A DNA stretch of 64,000 nt from Magnaporthiopsis rhizophila (lineage: Eukaryota; Ascomycota; Sordariomycetes; Magnaporthales; Magnaporthaceae): NCBI GenBank assembly GCA_003049465.1, contig PYSS01000067.1, forward strand, positions 124,001 to 188,000. Reading direction: 5' to 3'. Under the pieces are notes generated by a model. It was not told where the DNA came from. It was given only the letters and a program-made list of their open reading frames with translations, and searched no databases. Below are positions 54,227 through 64,000 of this stretch, one piece after another. The first letter of the stretch is position 1. The number at the start of each line of letters is the position of its first letter. A program made the translations under genes and the position numbers.

Positions 54227-56849
54227 CTTGGAGGCTTGGGGGTTGGGCGATTGCTTGGGGAAGCTGGAAGGATGAGTTCTCTGTTGGTTGTCTGCTGGGA
54301 GGCTGGCTTTGTTGCTCTGCTGCTCTGCTTCCTACTTGGGGATTGTTCGAGGAGTTCGTGCGTCTTTTATAGATATTCCAGCCCAGTATCATGAGACATA
54401 AGTTCCTTCAGCACGTACGGCCGCTCATCGTATGGCAGTTAGTTGAGTACCGCGCAACCGAGCTGAAAATCTTTATGTTCCCTTCGTTTGTGCTCCTCTC
54501 GCATACAACCATCGGCCGTGATCATGTAAGATACATCTCTCCGTTCAGCCCTGAGCTGAAGCCATCACGAATCGGGCGTCATCTTTCTTGGCAACTGCCA
54601 ATATTGGCCTTTTCCCCGCCGTCTTATGCATGAGATTCCTCGTGATAAAATCCCGCGCGACTCGGGTACGACTCTATTCATAGGTCACAGCAGCAGCTGA
54701 ACAAGATGGCTCGTCTTGGGGCGGAAACGGCTGGATCCGTAAACCTGACCAAAGAGCAGACAGCTGGTGTTGAAGACAGAATATCAACAATAACTGAACT
54801 GAGGAGATCCGTAAGGCTAACGTACCCATCTTACCCCGCCGTCAGTATAATCTGCGCGGAAAACAGGCCAGTCTGGAAGGCACCGGCGCCCGAGACCGCC
54901 AAGAATTCAATATAAATAAGCGCTAGAAAACAACACATGGTCGCACAGCCGCCTCTGGATAATTATCTTCACTTTTCCCTGTGCTGCAGCTTCCAGACGC
55001 GGCCTTACGGTATCGTGACATGCCTCTTCTGAAAAGCTTTCTGCATACACGCTGGCTGCATGTTCCGGTGGTGTCACTGCGGCTGAGAGTAAGCGGGGTG
55101 GGAATTTTTGTCCCGGTTACAATATCGTCGCCCACCGATAGGGCAGGCGAGAACTGGGGGTACACGAGCGTGGTTACATTGAACCCTGCGGGGTTACCTT
55201 GGCCGCATCAATATCTCACTCGCAACCCAGCCGTTGCCGATGTAACCGCGATTCCAACAGCTCCGATTATTTGCATCGCTTCCAACAGCCCCGAAGGCTT
55301 GCATGATTGTGTAGCCTCTCTGCTGAATTGGCTCACCGAGCCCGTCGGGAAGGCCCGAGTAGTTTCCCGGACGGGAGACCAATGCGAACTATTGGAGCTC
55401 TCAGGATTTTGACTCGTTCATGAAGCGGCTGGCATGGTTCGTGGACAATCCCCTTGCTGTGCTGATATGCCCAGAATCCATTATCTAGGATACTGAGGGG
55501 AATATAGGGATAGCGATCCGGGATGCCGGAAATCACCCACTTAAGTATCGATGTGGGCTGAATTTCTATCGACATTCCAGGAGCGTAGGCATTTTCCTGG
55601 GCACCATTGTGGTTATTGCTCTTTTGTATCTGTTGCAGTTTCATAGACTCCTATAGACACGCATGCCGTGGCTTAACAATACAGCCGTGATATTACGCGC
55701 ATCGCACGTCCGGCCGATTTGAGAAATGATCGGCAAATATCGGAGTTGAACAAGCGCGTGGGAGAGGCCTTGGTTTTTGGGGCGAGAGAGGGTACATTCT
55801 CCGCCCGTAAAAGTCCGGAGGTGGGTGTAAGCCGGCCTGGCAGCTGGGCTACAACCGTCAGCTTGCATCCAGGACATCTGCACGTGATATGAAGTGACAA
55901 ACAGAACAAAACTGGGCTCTAATACGGTTACAATGAACGCCAGATGCCAATTACGATTAGGTGAAGGAGCCTGCCCAGATGGACGTCATCGGTGGAGGAA
56001 ACTTGCGGAGGGTGCTTAAAGGACCATTCCAGGGCCCGTCTAGACTAAATGCGTTTTAGTTTTTCAGGTGATCATTTTTGACCAATCGAAAAGGTATAAC
56101 TGTCGCAGTATTAGCATTGAATGAAATTTGGATTGGCTATAAGTGTTGTCTTACTAAGGGTCTCAGCCTCTGGGTGTAGTTCTGTTGGTAACTGCCCTTG
56201 TCAATGCAAAAAAAGAGGTTACTCTGGGGACAGACCATAAAGCTACGACAACAAGCTGAAAGGCATGCAAATTGGTCGACGCCATCACGGAATGGCACAA
56301 CGCAGTGGTTCTCACCCATATCCGGGCGCTTTGCACTTCGGATTTTAGCTCAGGGCTTTGCATAAGAACATCCCTAAGACTTGGGAACCCGGAGGGAAGC
56401 AAGGTATCGAGACTTTTGAGACGGCAGTAAGAACATCCAAATGGATTATCCAAAGAAAGACACAAGGAAAATCGGGCGGTAAGCTCAGGAGCCTGGCTCG
56501 TTCTGTCCTCGTTAACGTCATCTACTGCTGCCTCGATGTGGTGGAATCACCGATCGTTCGCCGTGCGGTACGTCACGCCGCGGAATCAAGGCGGGGAGCT
56601 GAATCCGGCCTCGACCGACTTGTGCTGAGCCACCTGTGTTGTGCTGAGCATGAGGTCGACTTTCATCGGGAATACGTTTGGCGACATACCAGAGACAGCT
56701 TCATGCGCCATGAGTTCTACGTCGGCGTTGGGAAAAGGCTGATCAAGGGGAGGGAGTATTGAGTTTTCTTTGTCAATGCAAACCAAAGGCCCACCCAACG
56801 TAGGTACATGAAGTGATCGATGCCAGTCTGGCCAGCCTGGCATCGAAAG
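54227..56849. other. Intergenic, possible gene relics
   Basis: About 2.6 kb, AT-richer than neighbouring genes. Minus-strand frames at 55333-55644, 55194-55382 and 54923-55165 follow each other in three frames and read somewhat like protein (ISGIPDRYPYIPLSILDNGFWAYQ; NRGYIGNGWVASE; VGDDIVTGTKIPTP). They may be a decayed multi-exon gene, but splice sites do not join them cleanly and no family is recognised. Confidence 0.35.
54364..54371 (-). promoter_or_regulatory. TATA box of the secreted Cys-rich protein gene
   Basis: The minus strand reads TATAAAAG about 140 nt upstream of the ATG at 54226, a canonical core promoter element in a plausible place. Confidence 0.6.
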
Positions 56850-59800
56850 TTATCTCAGCATCTGCTGCATGGCATTGACGCGGTAGCTCTCGCTGCGCTC
56901 CATCAGCTCTCTGTGCGTGCCGCGCTCGACGACCTTGCCGCCCTGCACGACCAGGATCACGTCCGCCTTTTGCACAGTGTGCAGCCGGTGCGTGATGGCC
57001 ACGATCGTGATGCCCCTGGCCACGCGCTCCAGCCCCTCCTGCAGCGCCGCCTCGCTCTCGGCGTCGAGCGCGCTCGTGCTCTCGTCCAGCAGCAGCAAGC
57101 GGGGTCGGCGTACGAGCGCGCGCGCGATGGCCAGCCTCTGCCGCTGCCCGCCGCTCAGCCGGGACCCGTTGGGCCCGCACTCGGTGTCGTAGCCGTCGGG
57201 CAGCGTGCCGACGATGGTGTCGTGCAGGTTGGCGAGGCGGCACGCCGCCTCGATCTCGGCGTCGCTGGCGTCGTGGCCCGGTCGCGCGCCGAGGCCGACG
57301 TTGAAGCGGACCGTGCCGTCGAACAGGGCATTGTCCTGCGGCACGAGGGCGACATCGTCGCGGAAGGCGCCCGCGCCGCCCGGGGAGGAGAGGTCAGCGC
57401 CGTCGATGAAGATGGTGCCTGACGTCGGGGCGTAGAGGCGTTGTATCAAGGCCAGGATGGTCGACTTGCCTGCGCCCGAGGGCCCGACGAGCCCGACAAA
57501 CTGGCCAGGGGCGATGTTGAAGTTTGTCTCGTTCAGAATCGGGACATGCTGTCTGGTAGGGTACGCGAAGCAGACGTCGCGGAAGGCGATGGAAACGCCT
57601 CGGCTTTCGCCGTTGGAAAGCAGTAGCGGAGACGAAGGAGAGATACTGCTATCGCCAGCAGCCTCGACATCTGCCTGCCTTTGCTTTTCGCCGGCGTGGC
57701 TGGGACCCTGTGCATTCGACGGGGGAGGGAGCTCGCGGTCAGGGTTCAGCTCGATAGTTCCGAGAATACGCGAGGCCGATGCCTTGGCCCGCGCAATCTC
57801 AGGAGCCAGCGCAAATGTTTGGCCCCAGAGCGACGCGCTTACGAGCAGTGCGATGTTGACGGTGAAGAACTGGCTTTGGCTGTATTCCCCACGCATAATG
57901 AGCTGGGAACCCCACCAATAAACCAGGCCGTTGACGAAGAAGCCTGTGCTCTGCGCAACCGACAGCCATATGTTGGTGTACATGCTTATGACCAGAATAT
58001 CCCTTCGGGGCGCCTTCAGGGTGCGGCGGTAGTTGCTTATCAGCTCCTGCTCCAGCGAGAGGCTGGCCACCGTCTTCATCGAGTTGACCGCCTCGACGGT
58101 GATACCGACCGCCCGCGCAAACGCTCTCTCGTGTTTCTCGTCGAAGCGCGCGATGGCGTAGAATTGCATGACACCTGCGCCCAGCAGGATTGGGACGGCA
58201 GCGAGGCAGACGAGGGCGATCTTCCAGGCTAGGATGTGGGAGAGAATGATGGCAAACAGGAAGCTGACCGCGATCGATAGCACCGTGCCGACGATGGAGC
58301 CGCTGAACCCCTGCAGTGCCGCACCGTCCTTGGTGATGATGGATAGCAGCGTCGCGGGGTTGCGGCCTTCAGACTGGTGCCACTCGACCGTCTGGCCCAT
58401 CAAGGCGCGGAGGGTGAGGACGCGGGTTTTGTAGAGGATGTTCTCCGAAAGGACGCCAAAGGAGCTCCAGCTGCCGACATTGGCCGCTAGCTCGACCCAG
58501 GCCATCATGAAAAGCAATCCGCCGAACAGACGACCTGCTTGGAGGACGCCTCTGGGAGTCGAAGCGCAGGGACTCAGGAGGGCGAGCGTGTTCCCGACGA
58601 GAATACCCGAGGCGCTGAAAGCGCACCCGACAACGGCAGCACAGATGGCACCCAGGACAAGCCACCCAAGATTGGGGCGAATCAGCCACCCCACGCTCTT
58701 ACCCACGGCGGACGGGGATGTTACAACATCTACATCCATCCGCTCATCCGCTTTCTCGTCTTGCGCTGATGTTTGTGTTTGTTTTTCTTCATCAACGGAG
58801 ATGGCAGGACCAGCTGCCTTTCCATCCGCGCCAGTCACTTCAGCCTCGTTGGCACAGGTGCTGGCGCGAGACATGGTGCTGTCGCCGGTAGAGCTGACAC
58901 CCTGCAGGTTCACCATGGCCGCAAACGCCCCGCCAGCAGCCAGCAGCTCCACATACGAGCCACGCTCGACGATCTCGCCGTCGCGCATCACCACAATGCA
59001 GTCAGCGTTGCGGATCGTCGACAGCCGGTGCGCGATCGAGACGACGGTTCGACCGCCCGTGGCCGCCACGCGGTCTACAGCGGCCTGGATGCGCCTCTCG
59101 CTCACGGTGTCGAGCGCGGCTGTGGCCTCGTCCAGCACCAGGACGCGGGGGTCGCGGATTAGAGCGCGTGCGAGCGCGATTCGCTGCCGCTGCCCGCCAC
59201 TGACCAGTTTGCCGCCCACGCCCACCTGCGTGCTGTATCCGTTGTCGAAACGGTCGATGAAGGCAGACGCGTCGGCGAGCTCGGCTGCGGATTGGGCGAG
59301 CTCCACCAGCTCGGCCAGGGTTGGGTCGCGGGCTCGGGCTAGCCCCAGGACGTTCTTGTCGCCATTCGCAACAAGCTGCGAGAGGGCAGGTCCATTGAGG
59401 ATGGCTTTGAACTTTTCGTGGCCGGGCAGCGGCGAATTGACAAGTCCCAAGGCAACATTCTCAAGGACCGATCGGTCAAACAGTGGCGCCTCCTGCTGTA
59501 CAAGACTGATGAAGCTTCTCAAATTGGCGACGTTGAGGTTACGGATATCGTGGCCATCAAGAGTGACAGTGCCACTGAGCGGATCGTACAACCGTGCGAT
59601 CAGAGCAGCGACGGTGGATTTACCGCTACCGGACAGCCCAACAATCGCAGTGTGCTTCCCAGCCGGAAACTCGAGGTCCACATTCTTCAGGGCAAGTTGA
59701 CCTGGCCTTGACGGGTAGGAGAACGAGACACCGCGGAGCTCAAAAGCCCCAGGGGTATCATGGTGTAGTTTGTGGCCGGAATCAGAGGTACCATCAATGG

Positions 59801-61108
59801 AGCTCGGGTGATCCATGTCCCTCCTGAGGCGCAGGTAGGCCGACGAGGCGTCTCCAAAAAGGGGCATCATCGGGGCGATGCTGCCAAGGATGATACAGGC
59901 TAGAAGCCGTCAGAGAAAGGATGGACAGAGCTGGGGTAGGAGTTGATTTGAGGAGGAAACATACCGTCGACAACCAGGAATACAACGGTAAAAACTTGGC
60001 CAACGCTTGTGCCACCGCCACTACTTGCAGAGCTGGCTATCATACGACTCCCTTGCCAATAGGCCAGGGAGTTGGCAGAGTAGCTGATAAAGTAAATGGA
60101 GCCCGCCTGGAAAGACGAGGCAATCACTTTTTTGATACCGGCGCTACGTGAAGATGCCATATAGGCCGCAAACTTGGCCTCCAGCCTTGGACCGGCACCA
60201 AAAGCCTGCACGACGGAAACGTTGTTGAGCGCCTCGGAGGCGATCGAGGCAGCAGCGGCTGATGCGTCCGACACCAGTCCGGAAAATTTGGTCATGTAGC
60301 CTCCGCTGAGCAAAGACATGATCAGGAATGCCGGGAGGACAGAGGTCATGATGCCAGCGAGCACAGGCAGCCGGACAAAGGAGATGATGAAGGCAGTCAC
60401 AAAGAAGGAAAGCTGGCCGATCACCGTGCCGAGCTTCTCGGACGTGCCCGCCTGGACGGCGGCGCAGTCGGCACTGAGACGCGACGACACCTCGCCGGCG
60501 CTGCGGTTGTCGAAGAAGGCGGGCTCGCGGGCCAGGACAGATCGAAAGTAGGCGTCGCGCAGGCGGTGCGTGAGGCGCTCGCTCTGCAGGCGCCAGCAGA
60601 CCGCGTAGATGTAGATGAGGACGAACTGAGAGGCGGCAATGATAACAAGGCGTACTATGGCGGCATTGACCAGGGGCTCGATGGCGAAGGCGCTTCTGCC
60701 GTCGCGGGTGGCGCAGGTCGAATCGTTGATGTGATCCAGCATGTCTCCGAGGACGACGCCGACGAGCGGAAAAGGCACGCCCGCCGCGATTGCGGAGAGC
60801 GTGCCTGCTATCAACAGGAGAATGTCGAGCCATGTAGGGTTGCTGCAGAAGAGGAGGTGAAGGAAGGTGAAGACCTGGCCAGTGGTCGACTGGTGAGGTC
60901 CAAATTAGCATTGATGGGTAATGAATTTGCAACCAAGTCAAAGCATAGCCGGTATTTCATGGAACCGACGCGGAAAAAAAAAATGACATTGAGGACTTAC
61001 TGTCGCCTTTGCCTCTTGGGCAACGACGGCTTTGCCGTTGGAATCCGGGGTGGTCACGATGCCCTCGCTCTCGGCAGCAGCGGCATTGCCGCTGTGTGTG
61101 CTAGCCAT
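56850..61108 (-). CDS. Full-size ABC transporter (ABCB/MDR type)
   Basis: The three-exon model is 61108-61001, 60889-59965 and 59899-56850, with introns of 111 and 65 nt and matching phases; it encodes 1360 aa. The order is TMD1-NBD1-TMD2-NBD2, as in ABCB multidrug or Ste6-like exporters. NBD1 has Walker A GLSGSGKST (about 432-440), signature LVSGGQRQR and Walker B VLVLDEATAALD. NBD2 has Walker A GPSGAGKST, signature LSGGQRQRL and Walker B LLLLDESTSALD. All catalytic Glu and switch His residues look present (SIAHRLST and AITHRLHT). TMD1 starts within LLIAGTLSAIAAGVPFPLVG. The cytosolic N-terminus is short (about 45 aa). It should export lipophilic compounds or peptides across the plasma or vacuolar membrane using ATP. 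No biosynthetic cluster is beside it, so the substrate is open. Both nucleotide sites look competent, unlike Pdr5-type pumps. Confidence 0.95.
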
Positions 61109-64000
61109 GGCTTCAACTTTGGCCTTCAGCCTCGGAGCATAGGGTTACACACCCTCTGGGTCCCGGGTGTTGCCGTCTGCAGGACGTAGAACCTGCTTCG
61201 CGTCCGACTCTAGTGAGGACGAGAGTCCGATGGAGTAAGAGTCACGAGCGACTAGCAGAGGAAGAGAAAAGTGCATCCTAGACCAGATGTGCTACAACAG
61301 GAAATCCCGCGCGATGATGCGTCCCATCGGAAGAAAGAGGAAGAAAGGGGTCGTGCCGAGCCCCAAAGGTTCCTCCTCCCTGGGTCTTGGGCTAATTTCC
61401 TCGTCGACCGCGCTTGAAGCCCACATCAGACATCCCTGGGATCAAGGCTGCCCGGGGATCCAAGTCTTGGGCCATCGTGATTGGAACAAGACCTCCGATT
61501 CTGACCGAGATTTGGAGCTATGTGTCAGCAGTTTCGGGGCTTGATCTGCCTAACCGATAGCACAACGACGAAGTGACGCATTAAAACAAGTGAGAATTGG
61601 TAACAGATTCACAACGTGGTGGCAGAGCCGGACGTTGATGTGGGAACACGGGAAAGACGTGGGAGCGAAGCTGGCCCGAGCGGATCAGATAAAATTTTTC
61701 GGCGCTAGGTGCCCCGCTTTGTTCCTGGGCTGCATCTGATAATTTGGCTTGGCGTCCGTGCCGCCAGGATTTGCCGGATCACCACGCTCTCAACCGTCTT
61801 TCTCTCCACCGCTCATCGCCATCGCCGCCCACTTTTTAGCGCAAAAGAATGACGCCTTTCGCAACTACATCAGAGCGCGGCCTCGATCATTTGGGGCAAG
61901 CGCACAGTATAATGCCGCAAAGAAGCCCCGTGATCGGCGCCCGCTGCTCAACAAGGCAGGTGTGGTTTCGAACACCGCTCCGGGCTTCCAATTTGGGGAG
62001 GATTAGGTCGACCCGCCAAGCCAGCGGCATATGATGGATGGAACCCTCCCGGCCAGACCAACACGTGCCCCCAGCCCCAATCCCTAGTGCCCATTCGGCA
62101 CCGATCTCGGAGAAAGCATGTCTCCGGAGAATCGCGATTATGTCCGATCCAGCGAGGACGCCGACATACGAGGCTGCTGCCCGTCGCTCAGCCTCGGCAT
62201 GGTGCAGGCTTAAGGTTATCAGATCCGCCATCCCTGGCGGCTGAACGGGCTAGCAAGCGCCACGCCATTCTAGATCGTTTTCATCTCTTGTTTCTTCTTC
62301 GACTTTTCACCGTTTGCCCCACACCCCAATGGATATCATCCACATTCGCTACTGACTTCCTTGTTTGGCCGCGGCAAAAGAAGCGCAGTATCTCTACCCC
62401 CTGGCAACACACTCTTCGATAGCGTGTCATAATCGATCAGCATCGCGATCACCAAGCGAGGCGAACGTGCAAGAAGAGGCGTCGTAGGTACCTACCACCT
62501 ATCGGTGCTCATACGTTCAGAGTCGGCTCAGCCATCTTGCCCCTATCATCCACACCACCTAAACCCCTACCCGCAACCATAACTGCCATGGATGCAACCT
62601 GACGCAACCTCGCCCCCTCCTTTCTGGTAAATGCCGCATCCTCCGTGCCAGTCACTAACTGTCCCCCAGCACAATCTCCGATGTACGGGCCACCACACCT
62701 CCGATCAACGTAACGCCGTGGCGGGTCTGATTCCATCCTCACTGACAGCAGCGAGTGACGGCCTGCCAAACTTGGAGAGCAGGGTATCAGCGAAGCACCA
62801 GTGTTAGGCCTAGCTCGACTCATTGGCAACTGCATTTTACCATGTTGGCGCCCGTTGACAGGACCTCCGCTTCCTGGCTCAAAGGCCCCTTGGGGCTGCG
62901 ATCCGTTCCTCACCCCCACCTCCAACGCGTCGGTCGTAACTCAAGGATGCGTCAAGACATGGGCTCAGGGGAGCGCGACGAATCTATGCAATGGTGGTAA
63001 AGCGTCCCCACCTTCGTTTAGACCAGGAAAGCACCTCTTATCCACACAGTCCATGCTAAGAGAGCCACTAATTTCAGAGGCTGGACAGTTCCATTTTCGT
63101 TTTCCCGCATACCACCCTAAATGGCGTCGTATCCCGGCGTATATCTTGATCCAGGGTTGTGCCAACAATATCCAGCCCATCCCACACCTTTCCCTCGCGT
63201 CTCACGTTTCTGTCCGAACTCAACAGGACATCTCCTTCCACCATCCCCATCAGTTTGAAAGACCGCCCCGAATCTATCACCTCACCGCAGCATCTGCTCC
63301 ACCTCGACACACTCCTGCAGCGGCCGGTGCGTCACACCCCAATTGCAAGGGTGAAACAGATCTATTCCATCCATCGTTTGCAAACATCTATTGGTAGACC
63401 ACAGGATCTTGCGTCTGCATACGACGCATGCCGCCATGCAGTTATCGTCTGCAAGACTGGGGGCGCCGTCCAGTGGGCTGCAGACCCCTGAAGGTCGGAA
63501 CCACAAGCCCTGTCCTGCTGCTCGACGAGACTTCCCTACCGACATCTCTACCAAGTCAATACATTTTGATCTGCGAGATGCGGGTGACCTCCCATTAGAT
63601 GGCGGCCCCTCTCGTATACCCCTCAGTGCCGCACTTCTGGCATGGCGGCTTCTTATCGCCAGATCGGGCGAGGAAGATGCCGTTGATGCCATTGCCATCA
63701 GTCGACGGCCCACCCAACCTGCAGTGTTCCCGCCCTCTGCTCTGTGGGCCCCAACATTCCAAGTCACCATCTCCAAGCCATCACTAGCTGCCAATCATCC
63801 TCTGGCCAAGGTGTGCGGAGAAATAACCAGATGCCTGGAACAGCCCCTGCAACAGTCGGATGGTCGGCTTGGGACCGAAGTCGGCATAGAAAGTACCCTC
63901 TGCTTCTCGCACGGGTCTACGTCAGAGCACGTGGCACAGCGTCGCAACGGGAAGGTATTTGGGGCCCAGGCAACTGTTATTACCACTCCTGTGAGGTCGC
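61109..64000. other. Intergenic to window end, no convincing gene
   Basis: About 2.9 kb upstream of the ABC transporter. Its promoter lies in the first few hundred nt. Frames at 62509-62925 (-), 62801-63397 (+) and 63282-63794 (-) are of moderate length but overlap each other and show no domain, signal peptide or splice pattern. A gene starting beyond the window may have exons here that I cannot recognise. Confidence 0.4.

Noticed and set aside
58438..59700. 420-codon plus-strand frame opposite the ABC transporter
   Set aside because: Antisense shadow; the minus strand carries intact Walker and signature motifs over the same bases.

Overview
The window is nuclear DNA from a filamentous ascomycete (Pezizomycotina, most likely a Sordariomycete). 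Genes carry short GT-AG introns of about 45-140 nt, coding DNA is GC-rich, intergenic stretches are long and rich in homopolymers, and the gene content is typically fungal: GH55 glucanase, LysM/CBM18 protein, laccase, HET-like and STAND-like proteins, DUF6594, and a DUF7025 AAA+ ATPase. No operons, tRNAs, rRNAs, CRISPR arrays or intact transposons were recognised. All gene models were built by eye from reading frames, splice signals and phase matching. They are predictions, and no database search was run.

Layout. 1-10.7 kb is rich in secreted proteins: a 1677-aa GH55 glucanase with a NucA/NucB-like N-terminal extension (-), a LysM + two-CBM18 chitin-binding protein with a GC-AG intron (+), a small secreted protein (+) and an unclassified 252-aa protein (-). 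12-20 kb holds a divergent P450-like gene (+), a decayed membrane-protein gene with in-frame TAGs (-), a 133-aa conserved small protein (-), a Dap1/MAPR haem-binding protein (+) and a DUF6594 membrane protein with an apparent frameshift (-). 20.8-32 kb holds an orphan 181-aa protein (+), a STAND-like protein with a DUF7708-like N-terminus and no visible P-loop (-), a 1251-aa DUF7025/AAA+ ATPase (+) and a HET-related protein with a 16-Glu tract (-). 32.6-33.5 kb is a short-chain dehydrogenase with a frameshift at a 7-base homopolymer (-).

After 3.9 kb of apparently gene-free DNA come a secreted laccase (37.4-39.1 kb, -), a secreted 197-aa protein (42.1-43.0 kb, +), a 1070-aa coiled-coil protein (45.1-48.5 kb, -), about 5 kb with no convincing gene, a secreted Cys-rich protein (53.5-54.2 kb, -) and a full-size ABCB-type ABC transporter (56.9-61.1 kb, -). 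The last 2.9 kb shows no convincing gene.

How the genes fit together. Two themes stand out. One is the cell surface and exterior: cell-wall and chitin-binding proteins, a laccase, small secreted proteins and an efflux pump. The other is a 13-kb stretch (18.5-31.9 kb) where DUF6594, STAND-like, AAA+ and HET-like genes sit together, all families common in fungal non-self recognition or expanded accessory gene sets. That functional reading is inference. Several genes look damaged (13.7-14.3 kb, DUF6594, SDR), which fits a fast-evolving accessory region but could in part be sequencing error in homopolymers.
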